Source: Leifsonia poae
Lineage (GTDB): Bacteria > Actinomycetota > Actinomycetes > Actinomycetales > Microbacteriaceae
NCBI RefSeq assembly: GCF_020009625.1
Contig: NZ_JAIHLP010000002.1
Span: forward strand, 186,001-250,000
DNA: 64,000 nt
Direction of reading: 5' to 3'
The position numbers and the translations under genes are program-made. The notes under the pieces are model-generated. The model worked only from the letters and a program-made list of their open reading frames with translations, did not search any database and was not told where the DNA came from. Positions 29,531-37,412 of the stretch are shown here, piece by piece. The number at the start of each line of letters is the position of its first letter. Within the stretch, counting starts at the first letter, position 1.

Positions 29531-29663
29531 GAACACGGGAGTCCGGTGAGCCGGGCTGAGAGGAAACTTCTCAAGTTTCGACCGTTGAACCTGATCTGGA
29601 TCATGCCAGCGCAGGGAGACCATCTCAATCCCGTGCCCTCTTTTCCTCTAGTGAAAGGGCACG
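29531..29663 (+). ncRNA. TPP riboswitch with ribosome-site-sequestering expression platform
   Basis: The aptamer core is unmistakable: GGGCTGAGAGG (29553-29563) and ACCTGATCTGGATCATGCCAGCGCAGGGA (29590-29618; only positions given for the full element). Downstream, CGTGCCCT (29632-29639) pairs with AGGGCACG (29656-29663), burying the AAAGGG (29654-29659) in front of the ykoE GTG. An alternative 7-bp pairing, CACGGGA (29534-29540) with TCCCGTG (29629-29635), uses the aptamer's 5' edge and would free the ribosome site. So TPP binding should switch translation off. Mechanism inferred from base pairing. Confidence 0.93.
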
Positions 29664-29667
29664 AACA

Positions 29668-30288
29668 GTGCACGCAACCATCGCAACATCCACGGCGCGC
29701 CCGGCGCGCATCCTCCGCTGGCGAGTCGTCGACATCGTCGTCGCCAGCGTCATCGCCGTCGCGAGCGGGGTCATCTTCTGGGCGTGGGGCCAGCTGTACG
29801 GTCCCATCTCGGCGCCGGTGCAGGCGGTGCTCCCCGGATTCCAGGGCATCCTGAACGGTCCCTGGCTTTTCGCCGGCGTCCTCGGGGCACTCGTGATCCG
29901 CAAGCCCGGTGCGGCGATCTTCACCGAGCTCGTCGCGGCCGTCGTCTCGGCTCTCATCGGCACGCAGTGGGGGATCATGACCTTGGTCTCGGGTCTCGTC
30001 CAAGGGCTCGGCGTGGAGATCGTCTTCGCCCTCTTCCTCTACGCCAACTGGCGTCTCTTCGTCGCGCTGCTCGCTGGCGCCGGGGCCGGGATCGCCGAGT
30101 CGGTTCTCGATCTGCTCTATTCGTATCCGGGAGCGAAAGCCGGTTTCGCGATCACGTACGCGATCACGACGACCGTCTCCGGGATCGTGGTAGCGGGCCT
30201 GCTCTCCTGGCTTCTCGTGCGGGCCCTGGCCCGAACGGGGGCCCTCAGTCGTTTTGCGGCAGGCCGCGAGGCGACGGGCCGGGTGTAG
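29668..30288 (+). CDS. ykoE: YkoE: S component of an ECF transporter for thiamine precursor (HMP)
   Basis: 206-aa membrane protein with about five to six helices: WRVVDIVVASVIAVASGVIFWAWGQLYGP at the N-terminus is characteristic of YkoE, followed by NGPWLFAGVLGALVIRKPGAA and LGVEIVFALFLYANW. YkoE binds hydroxymethylpyrimidine or a related thiamine precursor and works with the ATPase YkoD and the T component YkoC encoded next. Start GTG 29668 with AAAGGG 8 nt upstream, inside the riboswitch hairpin. The stop is directly followed by ykoD. Confidence 0.92.
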   Translation: MHATIATSTARPARILRWRVVDIVVASVIAVASGVIFWAWGQLYGPISAPVQAVLPGFQGILNGPWLFAGVLGALVIRKPGAAIFTELVAAVVSALIGTQWGIMTLVSGLVQGLGVEIVFALFLYANWRLFVALLAGAGAGIAESVLDLLYSYPGAKAGFAITYAITTTVSGIVVAGLLSWLLVRALARTGALSRFAAGREATGRV

Positions 30289-30290
30289 TC

Positions 30291-31841
30291 ATCGATGCCA
30301 GACTGAACCCGTCGGTCCCAGCCGCCGTTCGGGTCGGCGGCTGGGGCTGGCGTTATGCCGGACGCAAAGCGTGGGCGGTCAGCGACCTGACGCTGACGAT
30401 CGAACCGGGCGAGCGAGTGTTACTGCTCGGAGCATCCGGGGCCGGCAAGAGCACGGTCCTGGCCGCGTTGGCCGGAGTGCTCGGCGGCGACGACGACGGA
30501 GAGTCCTCCGGGACCATCTCGGTTGGCGGCAGGGAGCCGCAGAGCGCCCGGGGGGCGAGCGGGCTTCTCCTGCAGGATCCGGACTCACAGGTCATCCTCG
30601 CGCGCGTCGGCGACGACGTGGCGTTCGCCTGCGAGAACCTCGGCATCCCGCGCGAGCACATCTGGCCTCGGGTTCGGCAGGCGCTGGAAGCGGTTCGGCT
30701 CTCGGTGCCGCTCGATCATCCGACGGCGGCGCTCTCCGGGGGGCAGAAGCAGAGGCTCGCGCTGGCTGGCCTCCTTGCCATGCGACCCGGCCTGCTCCTG
30801 CTGGATGAGCCGACCGCCAACCTCGATCCGGACGGAGTGGACGAGGTGCGTCGCGCTGTCGCCTCCGTCGTGGAGTCGACGGGTGCGACGCTGGTCGTGG
30901 TCGAGCATCGGGTGAGCGTGTGGCGCGACCTGGTCGACCGGGTGGTGGTGTTGGCGGCCGACGGAGGCGTTCTGGCAGACGGTCATCCGGATGCGGTGCT
31001 CGCCGACAACTCGGGCGAGCTGCGCCGCGCGGGTGTCTGGCTTCCGGACGAACCGATCCTGACGGCGGCTCCCGGCGTGCCCGGTTCGCCGCTGCTGACC
31101 GCCGAAGGGATGGTGATCGGTCGTGGTCCGGCCTCCCGGGGGCGTCGCCGGCGCCGGAAGAACGAGACGCAGCCGCTGGCGCACCGCATCGACCTGAGCA
31201 TTGCAGAGGGGGCTGCCGTCGCGTTGACGGGCCCGAACGGCACAGGGAAGTCGACGCTCGCTCTGACCATCGGGGGGCTTCTTCCGCCGCTCGGCGGAGC
31301 GCTGCGAGCGGAGCCGACCCTCGCGGGCTCCGCCGCTCGGGAACCGTCGGCCTGGCGTTCCCGGGAGCTGCTCACCCGCATCGGCAGCGTGTTCCAGAAT
31401 CCCGAACACCAGTTCGTGGCGTCGACGGTCCGCGACGAACTGGCCGTCGGCCCTCGGGCGCTGCACCGGTCGGCCCTCGAGGTCGAGCAGCGGGTCGATG
31501 AGCTGTTGCAGCGCCTTGACCTCGCCGAGTTGGCCGAGGCGAATCCGTTCACGCTGTCCGGCGGACAGAAGCGCCGGCTCTCGGTCGCGACGGCCCTCGC
31601 TACCCGGCCGCGCCTCCTCGTGCTGGACGAGCCGACGTTCGGGCAGGATGCGGTGACCTGGGCTGCACTGGTGGCGATGATCGGCGAGCTGCGATCCGAA
31701 GGACACGCGATCGTGACAGCCACCCACGACGCGGAGTTCGTCTCCGCCATCGGAGCGGTCGATCTCCGATTGGGCGACGGGCGCGACGCGGGCGGCGCGC
31801 AAACGGAGTCGGCGCAGTCGGGCAGGGGTGAGCGTCGATGA
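30291..31841 (+). CDS. ykoD: YkoD: fused double ATPase of the HMP ECF transporter
   Basis: About 516 aa carrying two ABC ATPase domains, energising the ykoEDC importer. First domain: Walker A LLLGASGAGKST, Q-loop LLLQDPDSQVI, signature LSGGQKQRLALA, Walker B LLLLDEPTANLDPDG. Second: LTGPNGTGKST, VFQNPEHQFVAS, LSGGQKRRLSVA, LLVLDEPTFGQD. A basic linker (RGRRRRRKNE) joins them. No ATG, GTG or TTG is available in frame between the ykoE stop and the first domain (VRVGGWGWRYAGRKAWA); the coordinate given assumes an ATC start 2 nt after the ykoE stop, with CTG at 30303 as alternative. Overlaps ykoC by 4 bp. Confidence 0.88.
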   Translation: MDARLNPSVPAAVRVGGWGWRYAGRKAWAVSDLTLTIEPGERVLLLGASGAGKSTVLAALAGVLGGDDDGESSGTISVGGREPQSARGASGLLLQDPDSQVILARVGDDVAFACENLGIPREHIWPRVRQALEAVRLSVPLDHPTAALSGGQKQRLALAGLLAMRPGLLLLDEPTANLDPDGVDEVRRAVASVVESTGATLVVVEHRVSVWRDLVDRVVVLAADGGVLADGHPDAVLADNSGELRRAGVWLPDEPILTAAPGVPGSPLLTAEGMVIGRGPASRGRRRRRKNETQPLAHRIDLSIAEGAAVALTGPNGTGKSTLALTIGGLLPPLGGALRAEPTLAGSAAREPSAWRSRELLTRIGSVFQNPEHQFVASTVRDELAVGPRALHRSALEVEQRVDELLQRLDLAELAEANPFTLSGGQKRRLSVATALATRPRLLVLDEPTFGQDAVTWAALVAMIGELRSEGHAIVTATHDAEFVSAIGAVDLRLGDGRDAGGAQTESAQSGRGERR

Positions 31842-32620
31842 GCATCCTCGCACCGGTGCGGCAGGGCCCGCTCGCCCAGCTGAATCCGGTCGCCAAGCTG
31901 GGGGCCGCGCTGCTGATCAGCGTCGTACTGCTGATCTCCATCGACTGGGTTTCGGCGGCCATCGCTCTGGCAGCGGAGCTCGTGCTCCTGGCATTCGCCG
32001 GACTGCCGGGCCGGATCGTCCTGCTGCGCACAGCCCCGATCTGGATCGCGGCGCCATTGGCGGGCATGACGACGGTGCTCTACGGGCGCACCTCCGGAGC
32101 CGTCCATCTGCAATGGTGGTTCGTGGAAGTGAGCGACGGCTCGATCACCCTGGCCATCGCGACGACACTGCGCATCCTGGCGATCGGACTGCCGGCCGTG
32201 ATCCTGTTCATCACGATCGACCCGACCGACCTGGCCGACGGGCTGGCCCAGGTTCTGCGGCTGCCGGCGCGTTTCGTGCTCGGTGGTCTCGCCGGTCTGC
32301 GCCTGGTCGGACTCTTCGTCGAAGACTGGCGCGCCCTCACGCTGGCCCGCCGGGCACGGGGTGTGGCCGAAGCAGGGGCGGTGCGGCGGATGCTCGGCCA
32401 GGCGTTCGCCCTGTTCGTGCTGTCGATCCGGCGGGGGACCAAGCTCGCCACCGCCATGGAAGCGCGCGGATTCGGTGCACCGATCGCACGCACCTGGGCA
32501 CGTCCATCGGTCTTCCGAGGTCGCGACTGGGCAGCGGTGGGTGTCGCTCTTCTGATCGCCGTGCTCGCCGCCGGCGTATCGATGACGGTGGGGAGCTGGA
32601 ATGTCATCGTCGGAGCATGA
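31838..32620 (+). CDS. ykoC: YkoC: T component (transmembrane) of the HMP ECF transporter
   Basis: 260 aa, CbiQ/EcfT family. Begins with GPLAQLNPVAKLGAALLISVVLL, typical of EcfT, and contains the two coupling-helix motifs: GGLAGLRLVGLFVEDWRALTLARRARGVAE and SIRRGTKLATAMEARGFG (the A-R-G boxes that dock onto the ATPases). Starts at an ATGA overlap with ykoD, so it is translationally coupled. Substrate specificity comes from YkoE and the TPP riboswitch. Confidence 0.92.
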   Translation: MSILAPVRQGPLAQLNPVAKLGAALLISVVLLISIDWVSAAIALAAELVLLAFAGLPGRIVLLRTAPIWIAAPLAGMTTVLYGRTSGAVHLQWWFVEVSDGSITLAIATTLRILAIGLPAVILFITIDPTDLADGLAQVLRLPARFVLGGLAGLRLVGLFVEDWRALTLARRARGVAEAGAVRRMLGQAFALFVLSIRRGTKLATAMEARGFGAPIARTWARPSVFRGRDWAAVGVALLIAVLAAGVSMTVGSWNVIVGA

Positions 32621-33212
32621 CGATGAGCGGCGCCTCCGCGCCGCGGTCACGGCGGCCGTCGAATCGGGCCGTCATCGCAGCGCCATCGTTCTCATCGACG
32701 GGCCGAGCGGTGCCGGCAAGAGTTCGCTGGCCGACCTGCTCGTGGCCGACGGCCCCTTCCCGAATGAGCCGACCCTGGTTCGGATGGACGATCTCTATCC
32801 GGGGTGGGGTGGGCTCGACGCTGCCAGCGCTGCACTCGGCGTCGACCTGCTCGCACCGTTCCGGGCGGGGGAGCCCGGCCGCTGGCAGCGTTGGGACTGG
32901 GTGACGGGCTCGCCGGCGGACTGGTCGATCGTGAGCCCCGACCGTCCCCTGATCGTCGAAGGGTGTGGCACGCTGGCACGCGGCAACGCACATTCGGCCG
33001 ATCTGCGCATCTGGCTGGATGCCGATGACGAGCTCCGCAAACGGCGTGCCCTCGCCCGGGACGGTCTCGCCTTTGAAACCCATTGGGACCAGTGGCAGCA
33101 CGACTTCGAACGGTATCTGCACCGGGAGGACCCGCGTCGCAATGCCGACCTCGTGCTCGACGTCACCGCCTGGCCGCTGGCGCTGCGGCGTGCCGGGGCC
33201 CGGCAGGACTAA
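32601..33212 (+). CDS. P-loop NTPase, uridine-kinase-like
   Basis: 203 aa. Walker A in IVLIDGPSGAGKSSLADLL (about residue 30), VRMDDLYPGWGGLD as in nucleoside and uridine kinases, PLIVEGCGTL before a Walker-B-like turn, and a lid region ELRKRRALARDG. The likely activity is phosphorylation of a small molecule. Overlaps the 3' end of ykoC by 20 bp and so rides on the TPP-controlled operon; a role in thiamine-precursor phosphorylation would be attractive but is only inference. The ATG follows GGGGAG. Confidence 0.75.
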   Translation: MSSSEHDDERRLRAAVTAAVESGRHRSAIVLIDGPSGAGKSSLADLLVADGPFPNEPTLVRMDDLYPGWGGLDAASAALGVDLLAPFRAGEPGRWQRWDWVTGSPADWSIVSPDRPLIVEGCGTLARGNAHSADLRIWLDADDELRKRRALARDGLAFETHWDQWQHDFERYLHREDPRRNADLVLDVTAWPLALRRAGARQD

Positions 33213-33221
33213 CGTGGTGCC

Positions 33222-33488
33222 ATGAGTGATGCGAAGCAGTCCGAGACCGAGTACATCGTCGAATACGTGGACGGGCCGCTGGCGGGAACGACCGAGCGGC
33301 GCATCCTGATCGATGGCAAGATCGACGAGCGCATCGGCGCCGTCGCCGCGGTCGAAGGGCTCGAATCCCTGTTCTGGTATGTGGCCGGCGAGGAGCGAAC
33401 GGTCGGCGGCGAGAAGTACGTCAAGTTCCGGTTCGACGCGCCGGACAGCGACCCGGTCGAGGCTGATCACGAGGACGAGTCGCTCTGA
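33222..33488 (+). CDS. Small conserved-type protein of unknown function
   Basis: 88 aa, acidic, predicted all-beta with a helix (YIVEYVDGPLAGTTERRILIDGKIDERIGAVAAVEG, then FWYVAGEERTVGGEKYVKFRFD). No motif suggests a function. ATG 33222 has TAACGT at 33210-33215, overlapping the end of the previous gene, exactly 6 nt upstream, so it may have its own leaderless message. Confidence 0.65.
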   Translation: MSDAKQSETEYIVEYVDGPLAGTTERRILIDGKIDERIGAVAAVEGLESLFWYVAGEERTVGGEKYVKFRFDAPDSDPVEADHEDESL

Positions 33489-33515
33489 CGCCGCCCGGCA
33501 TCCGGGAGACCGGGC

Positions 33516-33875
33516 TCAGGCCCAGCCGAGCTCGTGCAGCCGATCGTCGTCGATCCCGTAATAGTGCGCGATCTCGTGGACGAGCGTCACGTGGATCTCG
33601 TCGCGGAGCTCGGCCTCGTTCGCGCAGATGGCGAGCAACGGTTCGCGGTAGAGGATGATGCGGTCGGGCATCTCGCCGAAGCCGTAACTGTCCCGTTCGG
33701 TGAGGGCGACCCCGTCGTAGAGCCCGAGAAGGTCGAGAGAACCGTCCTCCGGGCGGTCTTCGACGACGAAGACGACGTTGTCGAGCCCGTCGACCATCTC
33801 GTCCGGGAGCGCGTCGAGTTCGTCGGTGACCAGAGCTTCGAACGCCTCGGCGTCGAGCAGCTGCACGCCCGTCAC
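33516..33875 (-). CDS. Minimal zincin-type metallopeptidase
   Basis: 119 aa. The zinc motif HVTLVHEIAHYYGID (HExxH with a following acidic residue) near residues 97-111 is that of the small actinobacterial metallopeptidase family (PF06262 type). The N-terminus FEALVTDELDALPDEMVDGLDNVVFVVED is also typical. No signal peptide, so it acts in the cytoplasm; the substrate is unknown. GTG start overlaps the stop of the MetE-like gene by 4 bp (GTGA), so it is the second gene of that transcript. Confidence 0.85.
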   Translation of the reverse strand: MTGVQLLDAEAFEALVTDELDALPDEMVDGLDNVVFVVEDRPEDGSLDLLGLYDGVALTERDSYGFGEMPDRIILYREPLLAICANEAELRDEIHVTLVHEIAHYYGIDDDRLHELGWA

Positions 33876-34930
33876 CAGGCTTCGGCGACGGCGGCGTGCA
33901 GGTCGAGAAGGGTCGGGGTCCTCTCGCTCGGTCCGCGGCCGAACCCGCACTCGGTACCGACACCGAACCGGGCGATGGCCACCCCGGCGGCCTCGGCACG
34001 GCGACGCGCGCCGTCGACGCCGTCCTGGTGGTGGAGCAGCCCGAGATAGATCTCGGTCTCGGCAGGGATCGCCAGCGTGCCCAGCGGAGCGAAGTAGGCC
34101 TCGTCGTCGCGTCCGATCGGCACAGGAAGGTGGAACCAGGTGATCGGCCGGGCCGAACCGGAGAGCGTTCCCGCGATCACAGCGGCGAGGTGGCCCGCGT
34201 CGGTCGGCTGAACGAAGTGGGCCTCCTCCACATCGCCGTAACAGAGGTGATACCCGACCTCGACGTCGTTCGGCACGACGGACGCCTGTCGGATCGACCG
34301 CTCCACCACCCCGCCGAGCACATCGTCGAACCAGGGGACGATCGCGTGGGTCGAGCGTATATTGGCCGACTCCAGCAGGGCGAACTCGACCGCGGTGTCC
34401 CACTGCACGGCGAGATCGCTGTGCGGGATCCCGTCGAGGATGCGCTGCAACTCGCCGAAGAGGGCCCGCTCGTACGCGGGCTCGAACGCTGCGCGATCGT
34501 CGGCGACGACGAACGCGCCTGTGATCGCGGCCGGGGTCGGCAGCGAGACCTGGAAACGGGTGCCGTGGGCGATCACGCCTTCGCGCCGCAGCTTCTCGAA
34601 CGTCGCATACGACGCGAGCGCCGCATCCGCGTACCCGAGGTTCGGGAAGACGAGGTCGTCGGCGGTCGTCCCTTCGTCGATGACGAAAGGACGACCGTCG
34701 AAGATCCCCCGGATGTAGAACGGTTCGACCGGGATGCGGGTGAGCCCGGTCATGGTGTCGAACCGATTCGTCTGGAACTGGATCCAGTAGAACCGCTCGC
34801 CGACCTCACCATCGGGCAGGCGTCGAAGACGGTCGCCCAGGTGGGTGCTGACAGTGCGGAAGACGCTTTCGGCGTCGGGCAGGTTCACGCTGCCGACGAG
34901 GTGCGCGCCTTGGATCGTGGGAGTGGTCAC
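33872..34930 (-). CDS. MetE/UROD-like barrel protein of unknown activity
   Basis: 352 aa. Features such as AHLVGSVNLPDAESVFRTV, LPDGEVGERFYWIQFQ, FQVSLPTPAAITGAF, LAVQWDTAVEF and the C-terminal FGVGTECGFGR recall the cobalamin-independent methionine synthase/uroporphyrinogen decarboxylase barrel; the last motif would supply a metal-ligand cysteine. It lacks the paired homocysteine and folate domains of full-length MetE. GTG 34930 has TAAACT 6 nt upstream, suggesting a leaderless transcript. Coupled to the zincin gene. Could be a core-MetE-like methyltransferase; moderate certainty of fold only. Confidence 0.65.
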   Translation of the reverse strand: MTTPTIQGAHLVGSVNLPDAESVFRTVSTHLGDRLRRLPDGEVGERFYWIQFQTNRFDTMTGLTRIPVEPFYIRGIFDGRPFVIDEGTTADDLVFPNLGYADAALASYATFEKLRREGVIAHGTRFQVSLPTPAAITGAFVVADDRAAFEPAYERALFGELQRILDGIPHSDLAVQWDTAVEFALLESANIRSTHAIVPWFDDVLGGVVERSIRQASVVPNDVEVGYHLCYGDVEEAHFVQPTDAGHLAAVIAGTLSGSARPITWFHLPVPIGRDDEAYFAPLGTLAIPAETEIYLGLLHHQDGVDGARRRAEAAGVAIARFGVGTECGFGRGPSERTPTLLDLHAAVAEAW

Positions 34931-34950
34931 GAGCCGAGTTTACCGGCGGA

Positions 34951-35694
34951 TCAGTACCAGTTCACCGACTCCGAGTGCGACCAGGCGCTGCACGGCGTGC
35001 CGTAGGAGCGCGAGACATAGTCGAGTCCCCACTTGATCTGGGTCGTGGCGTTCGTCTGCCAATCCGAGCCGATCGAGGCCATTTTGCTGCCCGGCAGAGC
35101 TTGGGGGATGCCGGTGGCGCCGCTCCCGGCGTTGTAGGCCTGGTAGTTCCACCCCGACTCCTTCTGCCAAAGGCTGCTCAGGCACTGGAACTGGCTGTCG
35201 TCCCAGCCATACTGGCTGGCGGCGATGCTCCGCGCGGTGTTCTTCGCGCCGTCGGGGGTGTTCGCATTCGCGAGGGCCCGCGCGGCCGCGGCCGCCCGAT
35301 CGGCGGCCGCGGCCGCGGTCGTCACTGCGGCGGCGGCAGCATCCGTTCGGTCGATGCTCGTGCGCAACTGGGAGTCGGCCATCACTTTGTACCGGTCGAG
35401 TGCCGCGATGGCGATTTTGGCCGTCGTCGTGTCGACCTTCGCAGCGTTCGCGGCCACGATGGTGGTGGCGCTCGACAGGGTGGTCTGCGCCGTCGCTTCG
35501 AGCCGGTCGCGCAGGATGTCCTCGCGGATCGCGAGCTGCTCGCGGTGCTTCGCGGCGGATTCCGAGCGTTGGGCGGCGGCGTTCGCGTCCTGTTGCTGGG
35601 CGACAGTGGGGCCGATCAGAGAGACGGCGAGGAGAGTGGCCGCCATGCCTTTGACGAGGTGGCCGAGGGGGATGGAGGTAAGGGTTTTGAGCAT
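34951..35694 (-). CDS. Secreted transglycosylase-like (SLT/APF C-terminal type) protein
   Basis: 247 aa. Signal peptide (LVKGMAATLLAVSLIGPTVAQQ) followed by a long Ala-rich helical, probably coiled-coil, region (residues about 35-165) and a C-terminal lysozyme-like module: QCLSSLWQKESGWNYQAYNAGSGATGIPQALPGSKM with the catalytic-type Glu in QKESGWN, then WGLDYVSRSYGTPCSAWSHSE. Such proteins remodel peptidoglycan at the cell surface. The start ATG 35694 has GGAAG upstream; the preceding 377 bp is a long structured leader region. Confidence 0.85.
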   Translation of the reverse strand: MLKTLTSIPLGHLVKGMAATLLAVSLIGPTVAQQQDANAAAQRSESAAKHREQLAIREDILRDRLEATAQTTLSSATTIVAANAAKVDTTTAKIAIAALDRYKVMADSQLRTSIDRTDAAAAAVTTAAAAADRAAAAARALANANTPDGAKNTARSIAASQYGWDDSQFQCLSSLWQKESGWNYQAYNAGSGATGIPQALPGSKMASIGSDWQTNATTQIKWGLDYVSRSYGTPCSAWSHSESVNWY

Positions 35695-36071
35695 TCGCTT
35701 CCAGAGTTCTTTGCTTCCCCGTCTGCGAGCCGCACGGCTTTCGGCCGTGCGCGGGCACGGATCGGCTCCCTCGGGTGGGATGCGCGATCAGGCGGGCTGG
35801 AACCTCGGCCGACCGCAGGGGAGCGCCCGGCGACCGCAGGGGTCAGAACGCGCCCGGCGACGGCCGTGGCTGTGACGGGCGGCGACATCCGGGTTGTGGG
35901 AGATGCTCGGGGCTCGCGTCACGACGGCATTCGGTGCCGCCAACCGGACAACCGTAGACGCGATTTCTGGACAGATCGGGCACAACTCCTGGGAAGGTCG
36001 TGTGTGGGCGACCGGCGAAACAGAGTCGGCGCCCCTTCCGATCGGCGTCGGGGTGGGCGTACGTTCGGGGC
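35695..36071. other. 377-bp non-coding region between the transglycosylase-like and DoxX genes
   Basis: No credible gene. On the reverse strand, as the leader of the transglycosylase-like gene, there is a perfect 8-bp hairpin (35731-35738 with 35744-35751). Around 35814-35867 the unit CGACCGCAGGGG followed by CGCCCGG occurs twice. The right end holds the TACGTT box (36060-36065) for doxX. I looked for, and did not find, the conserved boxes of a c-di-AMP riboswitch. Confidence 0.6.
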
Positions 36072-36635
36072 ATGACAGCAGGAGCAGGGAGTCTTCTTGT
36101 CCGTGTCGTGGTGGGCGGCGTGTTCGTCGGCCACGGCCTTCAGAAACTGCGCGGCGCATTCGGCGGGCCCGGGCTCGACGGCACTGAACGGATGATGTCG
36201 GCTCTCGATATGGAGCCGGCGCCGCTCCAGGCGCGTGCAGCAGCCCTGACCGAGACACTGGGCGGTGCGGCGCTGGCGATAGGTGCGGTGACTCCGGTGG
36301 CGGCCGCGGGTCTGATCGCGACCATGCTGACGGCGGTGAGGAAGGTGCACTGGAAGAACGGGTTCTGGAACTCCAAGGGTGGCTTCGAGTTCAACACGGT
36401 GCTGATCGCGGTCGTCACCGCAGTGACGGTCGACGGGCCCGGCCCGCTGTCGATCGATTCGGCCTTCGGCCGGCGCCGCTGGGGTGTTCGCGGTGGTCTT
36501 TTCGCCGTGGCCGCCGGTGCGGTGGGGTCCCTCGCCGCCGTGGAGCTGGGGCGACGGGCCTCCGCTGCGCTGCGCGCGCACGAGAACGCTCAGAAGGTCG
36601 TTGACCCAGACCGTGATGGCGATTCGGCCGGCTGA
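36072..36635 (+). CDS. DoxX-family membrane protein
   Basis: 187 aa with four hydrophobic segments. SLLVRVVVGGVFVGHGLQKLRGAFGGPGLDGTERMM is the DoxX N-terminal signature (RxxxGxxFxxHGxxKL); AALTETLGGAALAIGAVTPVAAAGLIATMLTAV and a third and fourth helix follow. DoxX proteins are small quinone- or redox-related membrane proteins; the exact role is unknown. ATG 36072 is chosen over an earlier in-frame start because it gives the family N-terminus and has TACGTT (36060-36065) 6 nt upstream. Confidence 0.85.
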   Translation: MTAGAGSLLVRVVVGGVFVGHGLQKLRGAFGGPGLDGTERMMSALDMEPAPLQARAAALTETLGGAALAIGAVTPVAAAGLIATMLTAVRKVHWKNGFWNSKGGFEFNTVLIAVVTAVTVDGPGPLSIDSAFGRRRWGVRGGLFAVAAGAVGSLAAVELGRRASAALRAHENAQKVVDPDRDGDSAG

Positions 36636-36657
36636 TGCCTCGCGGCGATGACTTCCT

Positions 36658-36733
36658 TGGGGTGAGTAACGGGGCTTGAACCCGCGACCTCCTGGACCAC
36701 AACCAGGCGCTCTACCAACTGAGCTATACCCAC
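36658..36733 (-). tRNA. tRNA-His (anticodon GTG)
   Basis: Cloverleaf read on the reverse strand: acceptor GTGGGTA/TACTCAC, D-arm GCTCAGTTGGTAGAGC, anticodon arm CCTGG-TTGTGGT-CCAGG with anticodon GTG, and T-loop TTCAAGC. Discriminator C and an encoded CCA (36658-36660). The base before position 1 (36734) supplies the G(-1) typical of tRNA-His. It lies 49 bp from orn, an arrangement common in Actinobacteria. Confidence 0.97.
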
Positions 36734-36782
36734 CATGTCCTCGTTCGAATTGTGCTTCGAGCAAGGCAACTCAACGAGTCTA

Positions 36783-37403
36783 TTACATCTGCGGAGCCCA
36801 TTTTGCCACGACGTCTGCAGAGACCGTCTGCACAGCCTCGGTGGTGGGCCCCGGCTCGCCGACGAATGCGGCGCGGCGGTAGTAGTCGAGCTCGCGGACG
36901 GATTCGAGGATGTCGGCCAGAGCGCGGTGTCCGCCGTGCTTCTCGGGCGCGTTGAAGTAGATGCGCGGATACCAGCGGCGGGAAAGCTCTTTGATGGACG
37001 AGACGTCGACACTGCGGTAGTGCAGGTGGTTGTCCAGTCGCGGCATATATTTCGCGATGAACATCCGATCGGTGCCGATGGTGTTTCCGGCCAGGGGCGC
37101 CGTGCGGGCGGTGGGAGCGAATTTGAGAACGTATTCGAGCACCTCGTACTCCGCTTCGGCGAGGCTCTTGCCGTGGGGGATCTCTTCGATGAGACCTGAG
37201 GTGGTGTGCATATCACGCACGAAATCGTTCATATTGTCGAGCGCCGAGGCGTCGGGTTTGATCACGATGCTGAGCCCGGGGTCGAGCACGTTCAGCTCGA
37301 AATCGGTGATCACCACCGCGATTTCGACGAGTTCGTCGACCTCGAGGTCGAGCCCGGTCATTTCGCAGTCGATCCAGACCAGTCGATCCGAGGAGGTAGC
37401 CAT
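36783..37403 (-). CDS. orn: Oligoribonuclease
   Basis: 206-aa DEDDh 3'-5' exonuclease that degrades dinucleotides (including pGpG from c-di-GMP) to mononucleotides. Motifs: [13 protein letters not shown] (D12, E14), [16 protein letters not shown], and [17 protein letters not shown] with the catalytic His and Asp. ATG 37403 has TAGACT (37410-37415 in top-strand coordinates) 6 nt upstream and no Shine-Dalgarno. Followed on the same strand by tRNA-His. Confidence 0.96.
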   Translation of the reverse strand: MATSSDRLVWIDCEMTGLDLEVDELVEIAVVITDFELNVLDPGLSIVIKPDASALDNMNDFVRDMHTTSGLIEEIPHGKSLAEAEYEVLEYVLKFAPTARTAPLAGNTIGTDRMFIAKYMPRLDNHLHYRSVDVSSIKELSRRWYPRIYFNAPEKHGGHRALADILESVRELDYYRRAAFVGEPGPTTEAVQTVSADVVAKWAPQM

Positions 37404-37412
37404 GCGAAAAGT

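Noticed and set aside
29784..30290. Extending ykoD upstream to an in-frame GTG inside ykoE
   Set aside because: It would add some 170 residues of out-of-frame ykoE sequence with no homology; YkoD proteins start shortly before the first ATPase strand.
35695..36071. c-di-AMP riboswitch upstream of the transglycosylase-like gene
   Set aside because: Expected from the gene type, but I could not find the conserved boxes on the reverse strand; a covariance search would settle it.
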